NCBI RefSeq assembly: GCF_005049235.1
Contig: NZ_SUMD01000004.1
Coordinates: forward strand, 186,001 to 250,000
Length of the DNA: 64,000 nt
Source: Rhodococcus oryzae
GTDB taxonomy: Bacteria; Actinomycetota; Actinomycetes; Mycobacteriales; Mycobacteriaceae
Direction of reading: 5' to 3'
Of the stretch, positions 43,898 through 51,900 are shown piece after piece (the first letter of the stretch is position 1; the number at the start of each line of letters is the position of its first letter). The notes under the pieces were generated by a model that was not told the origin of the DNA, searched no databases, and saw only the letters and a list, made by a program, of their open reading frames with translations. The position numbers and the translations under genes were made by a program.

Positions 43898-44333
43898 TAG
43901 ATCGGGTGTCCAGGGCCGACCAGGAGGCCCATCGGTCCGGATCGATCGCGACCACCGGACCCCCTGGCGGAGACGCCGTGTACTGCACGTACTTCCGTAC
44001 GAGCGCGTCGATGCCGATCCGGCTCTCCGTGTCGTCGTCGAGCACGCGCGCCGAGCCGTCGACCCGGATCCACCACAGTTGCGACCAGTCCTCGGCGTAC
44101 TCGTCGACGAGCAGGCTGACCCGCCCGGTCGCGGTGATGTTGTCGAGCCGCCGCAGCCGCCGCGTCGACTTGGGCTTGTCGTCGACCGCCGTGTAGATCA
44201 CCCCGCCCGCCATCGCGAAGACCACCGGCACCAGGTGCGGCAATCCGTCGGCGCCGACCGTGGCCAGCCTCGCGACCCGCGCGCGGTCGAACCGGCTGTG
44301 GAGCTCGGCCTGCGGTATCGACGGGGGCGGCAC
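43884..44333 (-). CDS. PPOX-class F420-dependent oxidoreductase (TIGR03668-like)
   Basis: Split-barrel flavin/F420-binding protein of 149 residues. Typical: RVARLATVGADGLPHLVPVVFA near the N-terminus, DDKPKSTRRLRRLDNI, and WWIRVDGSARVL. It would reduce a small molecule with F420H2; the substrate is unknown. GTG start at 44333. Its stop codon lies within the IdeR box of the heme operon, so read-through from this gene into hmuO is possible. Confidence 0.85.
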   Translation of the reverse strand: MPPPSIPQAELHSRFDRARVARLATVGADGLPHLVPVVFAMAGGVIYTAVDDKPKSTRRLRRLDNITATGRVSLLVDEYAEDWSQLWWIRVDGSARVLDDDTESRIGIDALVRKYVQYTASPPGGPVVAIDPDRWASWSALDTRSTRAG

Positions 44334-44372
44334 CCCTTCAGCGTAGGTCGCCTCCGCGCGGGAAGGGGTCGG

Positions 44373-45293
44373 TCAGGCGCTGACGTCGTCGAGGGCCGCC
44401 GCGATCGCCGCGGGCAGCTCCAGGTCCTCGGCCGCCAGCACGCCGGTGTGCTGGGCGTAGTCCCTTGCGCCGACGATGGCGCTCGCCACCCCTGGCCGGT
44501 CGCACACCCACGCAAGCGCCACGGCCAGCGGGGAGGCCCCGAGCCCGTCGGCCGCCGTGACGACGGCCTCGACGACCCGGGCGGTGTGGTCGGCGTTCAG
44601 GTATCCGACGACCAGGTCCGCGCCGGTCTCGGTGGCGCCCCGGGAGTCGGCGGGGATGCCGTCGCGGTACTTGCCGGTGAGCACGCCGCCCGCCAGCGGA
44701 ACCGCGGCCAGCAGGCCGATGCCGTGGTGGTCCGCGGCCGGGATCAGTTCGTCCTCCACCCCGCGCGCGAGCAGCGAGTACTCGGCCTGGGTGGCGATGA
44801 GCTTGGTGCCCGCCGCCGCGGTGGCCAGCTGCCAGCCCAGGTGGCCGCGCGCCCCGACGTACCGGGCGCGCCCGGTCGCGACCGCGAACTCGAGCGCCGA
44901 GGCCACCTCCTCGACCGGGGTGAAGGGATCCCAGGTCGCAACCTGCCACAGGTCGAGGTGGTCGGTGCCCAGCTCCTTGAGTGTCGCGTCGAGCTGACCG
45001 ATGAGCGCGCGGCGCGAGCAGTCCAGGCGTTCTCGTCCGGCGTGGATGCCCGCGCTGCTGCTCAGCACCAGCTGGTTGCGTGGAACCACGTCGTCGAGCA
45101 GCTCCGCCAGGATTCGCTGCGAAACGCCGTCGCCGTAGAACGGTGCCGAATCGACCAGGGTGCCACCGGATTCCGCGAAACCCATCAGCTGGGCCGCGGC
45201 CTCGACCCCATCCGTGTCCCGACCCCAGCCGAGCGTGCCGAGTCCGATGCGGGACACCCGGAGTCCGCTGTCGCCGACCGCGCGCTGCCTCAT
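44373..45293 (-). CDS. Aldo/keto reductase
   Basis: NADPH-dependent AKR superfamily TIM barrel, 306 residues. Start VSRIGLGTLGWG; the catalytic Tyr sits in DSAPFYGDG with Asp upstream; LDLWQVATWDP follows. The usual His is not obvious, since ATWDP replaces the common QxHxxD. C-terminal PGVASAIVGARDYAQ binds cofactor. ATG 45293 has only a weak ribosome site; the frame is open to 45680 over non-coding sequence. Divergent from uppP across 123 bases. Confidence 0.87.
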   Translation of the reverse strand: MRQRAVGDSGLRVSRIGLGTLGWGRDTDGVEAAAQLMGFAESGGTLVDSAPFYGDGVSQRILAELLDDVVPRNQLVLSSSAGIHAGRERLDCSRRALIGQLDATLKELGTDHLDLWQVATWDPFTPVEEVASALEFAVATGRARYVGARGHLGWQLATAAAGTKLIATQAEYSLLARGVEDELIPAADHHGIGLLAAVPLAGGVLTGKYRDGIPADSRGATETGADLVVGYLNADHTARVVEAVVTAADGLGASPLAVALAWVCDRPGVASAIVGARDYAQHTGVLAAEDLELPAAIAAALDDVSA

Positions 45294-45416
45294 AATTCGA
45301 TCACCACAAGAAGGGGAGCGTAGTGGTGCCGTGCGGCGCGCGCCCAGGGGCGCGCCGGGTACGGTCGCTCCCGTGAATCTTCTTTGCCGCGTTACCGTGT
45401 CCCCGGGAGTCCGCCT

Positions 45417-46265
45417 GTGATCGTGGAATCGATGACATGGCTGCAGGCCATCGTCCTCGGAGTGGTCCAGGGACTGACCGAGTTCCTGCCGATCTCCTCG
45501 TCCGGCCACCTTCGAATCGTGTCGGAACTGTTCTGGGACACCGACGCGGGCGCCTCGTTCACTGCGGTGACCCAACTGGGCACCGAGGCCGCGGTGCTCG
45601 TCTATTTCGCCAGGGACATCTGGCGGATCGCGATGGCCTGGTTCCGTGGTCTGTTCGACCCAGACAAGCGCGGCGATCACGACTACAAGATGGGCTGGTA
45701 CGTCATCGTCGGCACCATCCCCGTCGGCATCCTCGGGTTCATCTTCAAGGACCAGGTCCGGACCGGCGCTCGTAACCTGTGGCTGGTCGCGAGCATGCTC
45801 ATCGTCTTCGCACTGGTGATCGCCGCGGCGGAGTACTACGGGCGCAAGCGCAGGCCGATCGAACAGCTCACGCTCAAGGACGGCGTGATCATGGGCTCGG
45901 CTCAGGCGTTGGCCCTGATCCCAGGTGTGTCACGGTCCGGCGGCACCATCAGCGCAGGCCTGTTCCTCGGTCTCACCCGTGAGGCCGCCGCCCGCTACTC
46001 GTTCCTGTTGGCGATCCCCGCGGTCACCGCGGCCGGATTGTTCAGCCTCCCCGACGCATTCGCGCCCGCGGGCGAGGGGCTCAACGCCAGCGGGGCCCAG
46101 CTGATCGTGGCGACCCTCATCGCCTTCGTGATCGGGTACGTCACCATCGCGTGGTTGCTGCGGTTCGTGGTCGACCACTCGATGTACTGGTTCGTGGGCT
46201 ACCGGATCATCCTGGGTCTGCTGGTGTTCGGGTTGCTGGGCACGGGCGTGATCTCCGCGACCTAG
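45417..46265 (+). CDS. uppP: Undecaprenyl-diphosphatase
   Basis: Integral membrane phosphatase (BacA/UppP) that recycles the lipid carrier for peptidoglycan and arabinogalactan synthesis. Signature motifs [14 protein letters not shown] and [17 protein letters not shown] are intact; about eight helices. 282 residues from GTG 45417 with GGGAG seven bases upstream; ATG 45432 is an alternative and matches the mycobacterial start (MTWLQ versus MSWWQ). Equivalent of Rv2136c; followed after 9 bases by a phosphatase gene. Confidence 0.95.
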   Translation: MIVESMTWLQAIVLGVVQGLTEFLPISSSGHLRIVSELFWDTDAGASFTAVTQLGTEAAVLVYFARDIWRIAMAWFRGLFDPDKRGDHDYKMGWYVIVGTIPVGILGFIFKDQVRTGARNLWLVASMLIVFALVIAAAEYYGRKRRPIEQLTLKDGVIMGSAQALALIPGVSRSGGTISAGLFLGLTREAAARYSFLLAIPAVTAAGLFSLPDAFAPAGEGLNASGAQLIVATLIAFVIGYVTIAWLLRFVVDHSMYWFVGYRIILGLLVFGLLGTGVISAT

Positions 46266-46274
46266 GCTGGGTCC

Positions 46275-46967
46275 ATGACAGTGATCCTGCTGCGGCACGG
46301 GCGGTCGACGTCCAACACCTCGGGCATGCTCGCCGGCCGGTCGCCGGGCGTCGATCTCGACGATCGGGGCCGGGAGCAGTCCCGCGCGGTGGTTGATCGG
46401 CTCGCGGACGTGCCGCTGGCCGCGATCGTGCGCTCCCCGCTGCTGCGCTGCGAACGGACCGTCGAGCCGCTGGCGCGGGACCGGGACCTGGACCCGATCG
46501 CCGACGAGCGGTTGATCGAGGTGGACTACGGCACGTGGACCGGACAGGCGATCAAGGACCTGTTGGAGGAGCCGCTGTGGAAGGTGGTGCAGCAGCACCC
46601 ATCCGCCGCGGTGTTCCCCGACGGCGAGGGCCTGGCGCAGGTGCAGGCCAGGGCGGTCGCCGCGATCAGGGCGCACGACGCCAGGCTCGCCGAGGAACAC
46701 GGCGGGGACGTGCTCTGGTTGGCCTGTACGCACGGCGACGTGATCAAGTCGGTGCTCGCCGATGCGCTCGGCACCCATCTGGACGGGTTCCAGCGGATAG
46801 TCGCCGATCCGGCCTCGGTGAGCGTGGTGCGCTATACCGCGACCCGACCGTTCGTGCTGCGGATGAACGACACCGGTGACCTGTCGGGACTCAACGGCAG
46901 CGCTCCCGCCAAGCCCGCTGGTGTCGGATCGTCGGATGCCGTTCCCGGCGGCGAGGTGGGAAGGTAG
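46275..46967 (+). CDS. Histidine phosphatase superfamily protein (Rv2135c-like)
   Basis: Phosphoglycerate mutase-like phosphatase, 230 residues. Active-site LLRHGRSTSN with His at about residue 7, RSPLLRCERTVEPL, and the second His in THGD. The C-terminal 40 residues are a low-complexity extension. ATG 46275, 9 bases after uppP. The next gene (DUF3090) follows after 51 bases, the order of Rv2136c-Rv2133c. Phospho-substrate not known. Confidence 0.9.
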   Translation: MTVILLRHGRSTSNTSGMLAGRSPGVDLDDRGREQSRAVVDRLADVPLAAIVRSPLLRCERTVEPLARDRDLDPIADERLIEVDYGTWTGQAIKDLLEEPLWKVVQQHPSAAVFPDGEGLAQVQARAVAAIRAHDARLAEEHGGDVLWLACTHGDVIKSVLADALGTHLDGFQRIVADPASVSVVRYTATRPFVLRMNDTGDLSGLNGSAPAKPAGVGSSDAVPGGEVGR

Positions 46968-47018
46968 GGGTAGGCGGATAATCACAGATAGCGACCACTC
47001 GACCAGACGGAGGTGCTG

Positions 47019-47612
47019 ATGTCCCGAGCAATACACGTTTTCCGCACCCCTGATCGATTCATCGCCGGCACCGTCGGCGAGCCTGGTGACCGTGCCTTCT
47101 ATCTCCAGGCGATCCACGAGTCCCGCGTGATCAGCGTGTTGCTGGAGAAGCAGCAGGTGCAGGTGCTGGCCGACCGGATGGGGCTGCTGCTCGACGAGGT
47201 CCACCGCCGGTTCGGCACGGCTGTGCCGCCGCAGGACGTCGAGCTCGATGACCTCAGCCCGTTGATGACGCCGATCGACGCCGAGTTCCGGGTGGGCACG
47301 ATGGGCCTCGGCTGGGACGCGGATGCCGGCTCGGTGGTCGTCGAGTTGCTGGCGGTCAGCGAGTCGGAGTTCGACGAGTCCGTGGTTCTCGACGACGCCG
47401 AGGACGGGCCGGACGCCGTCCGGGTCTTCCTGACGCCCGAGCAGGCCAGGGCGTTCGCGCTGCGGTCCGTGCGGGTGATCGCGGCAGGGCGCGCGCCGTG
47501 CCCGCTGTGCGGCGAGCCGCTGGCCCCGGAGGGGCATGTCTGCATCCGCACCAACGGCTACCGCCGCGGCGCGAACTTCGAGCGCATCGACGAAGTACCC
47601 GAAGAGGAATAG
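47019..47612 (+). CDS. DUF3090 family protein (Rv2134c-like)
   Basis: Conserved actinobacterial protein of unknown function, 197 residues. N-terminus AIHVFRTPDRFIAGTVGEPGDRAFYLQA is diagnostic; the C-terminus has a zinc-binding CPLCGEP...HVC cluster. ATG 47019 is chosen, five bases after GGAGG (47009-47013). The SCO1664-family gene starts 3 bases after its stop. The pair is conserved as Rv2134c-Rv2133c, beside mshC. Confidence 0.88.
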   Translation: MSRAIHVFRTPDRFIAGTVGEPGDRAFYLQAIHESRVISVLLEKQQVQVLADRMGLLLDEVHRRFGTAVPPQDVELDDLSPLMTPIDAEFRVGTMGLGWDADAGSVVVELLAVSESEFDESVVLDDAEDGPDAVRVFLTPEQARAFALRSVRVIAAGRAPCPLCGEPLAPEGHVCIRTNGYRRGANFERIDEVPEEE

Positions 47613-47615
47613 CCG

Positions 47616-48434
47616 TTGACCGCCGACCACGTCGTGGACGAGGAGTCCGAGTTGCTGCACACCGGCGAACTGTCAGTGCTGGGTCGGATCGTCAGTGCCA
47701 GCAACGCCACACTGGTCTGTGAGGCCACGACGAACGGGCAGAGCGTCCGCTGCGTCTACAAGCCGATCCGCGGTGAGCGCCCGCTGTGGGACTTTCCGGA
47801 CGGCACCCTCGCCGGCCGCGAGGTCGCGTCTTACCTGATCTCCGAGGCGCTCGGGTGGGGCGTGATCCCGGAGACGATCCTGCGGGACGGGCCGTACGGC
47901 CCCGGCATGGTGCAGCGCTGGGTGGAGACCCCGGAACCGACCGGCGAGTTGGGTGAGCGGATGGCGCTGGTCGACATCTGCCCGCCGGATCAGGTGCCTG
48001 CAGGCTGGTTCGAGGTGCTCCTCGCGTACGACGGCGATGGCGAGCAGGTTGCACTGGTCCACGCCGACGACCCCCGTCTGCAGCGGATGGCCGTGCTCGA
48101 CGTCCTGCTCAACAACGCGGACCGCAAGGGCGGTCATGCACTGGAGGGCATCGACGGTTCGGTGTACGGCGTCGACCACGGCATCTGCCTGCACAGCGAG
48201 GACAAGCTGCGCACCGTGTTGTGGGGTTGGGCCGGTCAGCCGGTGCTCGGCGGGCTGCTCGTCGACGTCGAGGCCCTCGCGGAGCGCCTGCGGGGCCCGC
48301 TGGCCGACCGACTGCGCGAACACATCACCGGCGACGAGGTGGACGCGCTGGTGGCGCGGACCGAGGGCATGCTGGCTGACCCGGTGATGCCGCTGCCAGG
48401 AGACCACCGGCCGATCCCGTGGCCCGCGTTCTAG
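47616..48434 (+). CDS. SCO1664 family protein with PI3K-like fold motifs (Rv2133c-like)
   Basis: 272 residues, cytosolic. Motifs recall the PI3/PI4-kinase or HipA-like fold: CVYKPIRGERPLWDFPDG (Lys in a nucleotide-binding position), DVLLNNADRKGGHAL (catalytic-loop-like Asn/Asp) and VDHGICLH (metal DxG-like). TTG 47616, 3 bases after the DUF3090 stop, with GAAGAGGAA upstream. Activity is unproven; kinase assignment is inference. Ends 48 bases before mshC. Confidence 0.85.
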   Translation: MTADHVVDEESELLHTGELSVLGRIVSASNATLVCEATTNGQSVRCVYKPIRGERPLWDFPDGTLAGREVASYLISEALGWGVIPETILRDGPYGPGMVQRWVETPEPTGELGERMALVDICPPDQVPAGWFEVLLAYDGDGEQVALVHADDPRLQRMAVLDVLLNNADRKGGHALEGIDGSVYGVDHGICLHSEDKLRTVLWGWAGQPVLGGLLVDVEALAERLRGPLADRLREHITGDEVDALVARTEGMLADPVMPLPGDHRPIPWPAF

Positions 48435-48482
48435 CGGGAACGCGTTCCGGTCGACTTCTGACCCTCCGATAGGCTCGTCCGT

Positions 48483-49724
48483 ATGCAGTCCTGGTCCGAC
48501 ACAGCCGTTCCCTCCGTTCCCGGTCAGGGGCCGCCGCTGCGGCTCTTCGACACCGCGGACCGCCAGGTTCGGCCCGTCACCCCGGGCGAGACCGCCACCA
48601 TGTACGTGTGCGGGATCACCCCCTACGACGCCACGCACCTCGGGCACGCGGCCACATACCTGACGTTCGACCTCGTCAATCGCCTCTGGCGCGACGCTGG
48701 GCACGACGTGCACTACGTGCAGAACGTGACCGACGTCGACGACCCGCTCTTCGAGCGCGCCGCCCGTGACGGCGAGGACTGGGTGGTGCTCGGCATGCGG
48801 GAGACGGCGCTGTTCCGCGAGGACATGGAGGCGCTGCGGGTGCTGCCGCCCCGCGACTACATCGGCGCCGTGGAATCGGTGAACGAGGTCGTCGAGATGG
48901 TGGAGAAGCTGCTCGCCGCAGGCGCCGCGTACGTGGTCGACGACGAGGAGTACCCCGACGTCTACTTCCGGGCGAATGCCACCGAGCAGTTCGGCTACGA
49001 GTCCGGGTACGACCGCGACACCATGGAGCGGTTCTTCGCCGAGCGCGGGGGAGATCCCGAACGGGCCGGGAAGCAAGACCGGCTCGATGCGCTGGTCTGG
49101 CGCGCCGAGCGACCGGGCGAGCCGTCCTGGCCCTCGCCGTTCGGTGCGGGCAGGCCGGGGTGGCACATCGAGTGCTCCGCGATCGCGCTGAACCGGATCG
49201 GCTCGGGCTTCGATCTTCAGGGTGGCGGCAGCGATCTGATCTTCCCGCACCACGAGTTCTCGGCCGCGCACGCCGAATCCCTTGTGCTGGACCGTCGATT
49301 CGCGCGGCACTACGTGCACACCGGGATGATCGGTCTCGACGGCGAGAAGATGTCGAAGAGCCGCGGCAATCTGGTGTTCGTGTCGAAGCTGCGCGGCGAG
49401 GGCGTCGATCCGATGGCGATCCGGCTGGGCTTGCTGTCCGGGCACTACCGCATCGACCGGGCCTGGACGGGCGACGTGCTCGCCGAGGCCGAGGAGCGCC
49501 TGGCGCTGTGGCGTCGCGCCGCCGCGCTGGGGTCGGCGCAGTCCGCGGACGACACCGTCGCCCGGCTGCGCCAGCACCTGGCGGACGACCTGGACACCCC
49601 GAAGGCGATCGACGCCGTGGACGCCTGGGCCCGGTGGGCCGTGGACCACGGCGGCTCGGACGCGTCGGCGCCAGGGACGCTCGCGGACGCCGTCGACGGA
49701 CTGCTCGGGGTCTCGCTGCGCTGA
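48483..49724 (+). CDS. mshC: Cysteine:GlcN-Ins ligase of mycothiol synthesis
   Basis: ATP-dependent ligase joining cysteine to glucosaminyl-inositol, the third step to mycothiol. Related to cysteinyl-tRNA synthetase: [18 protein letters not shown] holds the zinc Cys and the HIGH-like motif, and [10 protein letters not shown] the KMSKS loop. [10 protein letters not shown] carries the other zinc ligands. 413 residues, the usual length. ATG 48483. Preceded by DUF3090-SCO1664 as in Rv2134c-Rv2130c, but cysQ (Rv2131c) is absent here. Confidence 0.96.
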   Translation: MQSWSDTAVPSVPGQGPPLRLFDTADRQVRPVTPGETATMYVCGITPYDATHLGHAATYLTFDLVNRLWRDAGHDVHYVQNVTDVDDPLFERAARDGEDWVVLGMRETALFREDMEALRVLPPRDYIGAVESVNEVVEMVEKLLAAGAAYVVDDEEYPDVYFRANATEQFGYESGYDRDTMERFFAERGGDPERAGKQDRLDALVWRAERPGEPSWPSPFGAGRPGWHIECSAIALNRIGSGFDLQGGGSDLIFPHHEFSAAHAESLVLDRRFARHYVHTGMIGLDGEKMSKSRGNLVFVSKLRGEGVDPMAIRLGLLSGHYRIDRAWTGDVLAEAEERLALWRRAAALGSAQSADDTVARLRQHLADDLDTPKAIDAVDAWARWAVDHGGSDASAPGTLADAVDGLLGVSLR

Positions 49725-49760
49725 CCGGCGCCCCCCGTGCCGTCGGCTAGGGTCGGCGTC

Positions 49761-50321
49761 ATGGGGGAACAACGAGATCGAATGCTGCGCGGCGAGCTCT
49801 ATCGGGACGACGACGCCGACCTGGTCGCCGAGCGGAAGTCCTGCCAGCGCCTGCTCGACCAGTTCAATGCCACTGGGGCCGACGAGGATTCGCTGCGGCA
49901 CGGTGTTTTGAAGCGACTCCTCGGCTCGATCGGCGAGGGGTCCTGGATCATGCCGCGATTCCAGTGCGACTACGGATCGCTGATCACGATCGGTTCGAAC
50001 AGCTTCCTGAACTACGACGCGATCCTGATGGACTGCGCGCCGATCACGATCGGGAACGACGTCTCGATCGGCCCGCGTGCCCAGCTGCTCACCGCGCTGC
50101 ATCCGATGGAGGACCACGAGGCGCGGCGGCAGCGGTGGGAGTCGGCGGCGCCCGTCGTGATCGGCGACAACGTGTGGCTGGGCGGGGGAGTGATCGTCTG
50201 TCCCGGCGTGACCATCGGGGACGACGTCGTGATCGGCGCGGGCTCCGTGGTGACGAAGGACGTGCCGCCGCGGGTGTTCGCGGCCGGCAACCCGTGCCGG
50301 GTGATCCGGGAACTGTCCTAG
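49761..50321 (+). CDS. Left-handed beta-helix sugar O-acetyltransferase (Maa/LacA type)
   Basis: 186 residues. N-terminal Maa helix region (MLRGELYRDDDADLVAERKSC) and hexapeptide repeats such as ITIGNDVSIGPRAQL and VVIGDNVWLGGGVIVCPGVTIGDDVVIGAGSVV. The acceptor-site His in ALHP is present. It transfers acetyl from acetyl-CoA to a sugar hydroxyl; in maltose/galactoside acetyltransferases the physiological target is often unclear. ATG 49761. Its stop overlaps the convergent PPOX gene by 4 bases. Confidence 0.9.
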   Translation: MGEQRDRMLRGELYRDDDADLVAERKSCQRLLDQFNATGADEDSLRHGVLKRLLGSIGEGSWIMPRFQCDYGSLITIGSNSFLNYDAILMDCAPITIGNDVSIGPRAQLLTALHPMEDHEARRQRWESAAPVVIGDNVWLGGGVIVCPGVTIGDDVVIGAGSVVTKDVPPRVFAAGNPCRVIRELS

Positions 50322-50779
50322 CCGTTGGGGATTCGCGGCGCATCCTTCCCTGCGCGGTGGCGCTGGATCGCCTTGTCGGCGACTTCGGCGCCGCGACTGG
50401 TGAAGTCGAAGGATCCGCCGTCGATGCCCCAGGAGACCACCCGTTCGGGGTGAATTCGGATGACCGCGCGTTCCTGGGGTCGGAACGGTGGCTCCTCGTC
50501 GTCGAGCGCCTCGGCCCTGCCGCGTACCTCGATGCCGCGAATCACGTATGGATCCAATGAAACCTGTTGGTCGATGACGAACGACACCCGGCTGCCCGCC
50601 TCGACATTGCGATACTTTCGACTGGCAAGCATCCGCATTCCCCCGATGTCAATCGTGCCGTCGGCGTTCACCCGATAGTTGGTCGGGTTGTTCTGCACAA
50701 CACCGTCGGGCGACACCGTGGCCAGCCGCCCGATCCCGGCCTCCGCGAGGAACTGCTGTTCATCGATGGTGAAGGTCAT
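50318..50779 (-). CDS. PPOX-class F420-dependent oxidoreductase
   Basis: 153-residue split-barrel protein: EAGIGRLATVSPDGVVQNNP at the N-terminus and DPYVIRGIEVRGRAEAL in the middle, characteristic of PPOX proteins that bind F420 or FMN. ATG 50779 with AGGAGT upstream. Convergent overlap of 4 bases with the acetyltransferase gene. Substrate unknown. Confidence 0.85.
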   Translation of the reverse strand: MTFTIDEQQFLAEAGIGRLATVSPDGVVQNNPTNYRVNADGTIDIGGMRMLASRKYRNVEAGSRVSFVIDQQVSLDPYVIRGIEVRGRAEALDDEEPPFRPQERAVIRIHPERVVSWGIDGGSFDFTSRGAEVADKAIQRHRAGKDAPRIPNG

Positions 50780-50856
50780 GTCGGTTACTCCTCGGTGAAT
50801 TCGATATCAGGTGTGCCCCCGGCGATCAGCCGGAAGTTGTTGGATGCGGAAAGCTC

Positions 50857-51774
50857 TCAGGGCTCGAGCACGTAGCGACCGCGCGTCCCGCCCTTGGCCA
50901 TGGCCCGGTGGGCGTCCGCGGCCTGGGCCAACGGCATGACCTCATGCACTCGAGTCGGCAACCCGCCGGACGCGGCGCGAGCCAGCAGCTGCCCCAATCG
51001 AGGACCGTCCGACTGCGCCATCAGTACGTTCACCGTGATCCCTCGCTCGGCTGCGGGCACGATATTGGGCCGGACGCCGACGAAGGCCCCGCCGTCGCGG
51101 ACCGGGGTCAGGCCCCACGCCTGCTGCGACGTGGTGTCGACGACCGCGTCCCAGCCCGGCTCGGCCTCGGTGACGAAGTCGGCGCCGAGACCGCGGACGA
51201 ACTGCTCGTCCCCGGCTCGGGCCAGACCGGTCACCTGCCAGCCTCGATCGGGTGCGAGCGCGGCCACGTTGGCCCCGATCGCACCGGCCACTCCGGTCAC
51301 CAGCAACCGGTTGCCTTCGGCAGGCGCGTCGCCGAGTAGATCGACGATCTGCGCCGCACTCAAACCGCTGAGCGGCACCGTCGATGCCGCGACCAGGTCG
51401 AGCCCGTCGGGCACCACGGCGAGCTCGGCGGCGGGCACGACGAGTTGTTCTGCGTAGGTGCCGAAGTCGCGGTCGAAACCGAGAACGACACCGGCAACCC
51501 GAGTCCCGACGGCCAGGTCGACGCCCGGGCCGGCAGCGAGCACGGTGCCCGCGAAGTCCCAGCCCAGGCCGGTGCGCTCGGGTTGGTTGATCATGCCCAT
51601 CTGGTGGAAGAAACCGCCCACGACCCCGAGGTCGGTGGGGTTGACCGGCGCTGCTGCGACCGCGACCCGGACCTCGCCGGGACCGGGCTCGGTGGTGGGG
51701 ACGTCGATGATCTCGATCGAGTCGGGTCCGCTCGGTGTGCGGACGACGGCGGCCCGGAAGGTGGGTGTGCTCAT
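50857..51774 (-). CDS. NADP-dependent MDR oxidoreductase, predicted SARP target
   Basis: Medium-chain reductase of the quinone-oxidoreductase type: GroES-like half with PVNPTDLG and ERTGLGWDFAG, then a Rossmann segment LLVTGVAGAIGANVAAL (about 166). No zinc ligands. 305 residues from ATG 51774, which follows GAGGAG. Its upstream region (51818-51870) carries three TTCCAA-type repeats 11 bases apart inside a 53-base element that is also found upstream of the hemerythrin gene, so both are probably activated by the SARP regulator between them. Confidence 0.88.
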   Translation of the reverse strand: MSTPTFRAAVVRTPSGPDSIEIIDVPTTEPGPGEVRVAVAAAPVNPTDLGVVGGFFHQMGMINQPERTGLGWDFAGTVLAAGPGVDLAVGTRVAGVVLGFDRDFGTYAEQLVVPAAELAVVPDGLDLVAASTVPLSGLSAAQIVDLLGDAPAEGNRLLVTGVAGAIGANVAALAPDRGWQVTGLARAGDEQFVRGLGADFVTEAEPGWDAVVDTTSQQAWGLTPVRDGGAFVGVRPNIVPAAERGITVNVLMAQSDGPRLGQLLARAASGGLPTRVHEVMPLAQAADAHRAMAKGGTRGRYVLEP

Positions 51775-51817
51775 TGTTTCGCTCCTCAATCAGTTCGGTT
51801 TTGATGAGGTCGAGACT

Positions 51818-51870
51818 GCTCCCGGGGGTTTGGAAGGCACTTGGAGCCGACTTGGAACGCTGGACGTGGC
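51818..51870 (-). promoter_or_regulatory. SARP-type operator, copy 1 (upstream of MDR oxidoreductase)
   Basis: 53-base element, 47 of 53 positions identical to 55195-55247. On the minus strand it has TTCCAA, CTCCAA, TTCCAA (complements of 51852-51857, 51841-51846, 51830-51835), exactly 11 bases apart, the phasing of SARP heptamer repeats. It ends 43 bases before the ATG at 51774. Same orientation relative to its gene as copy 2. Confidence 0.8.
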
Positions 51871-51900
51871 GGGCTGAGGCACCCGACGCCGGTCTTGCTT

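Noticed and set aside
45334-45357. CGGCGCG...CGCGCCG inverted repeat upstream of uppP
   Set aside because: It lies between divergent genes and is made only of simple GC alternation, so it is neither a convincing terminator nor a clear operator.
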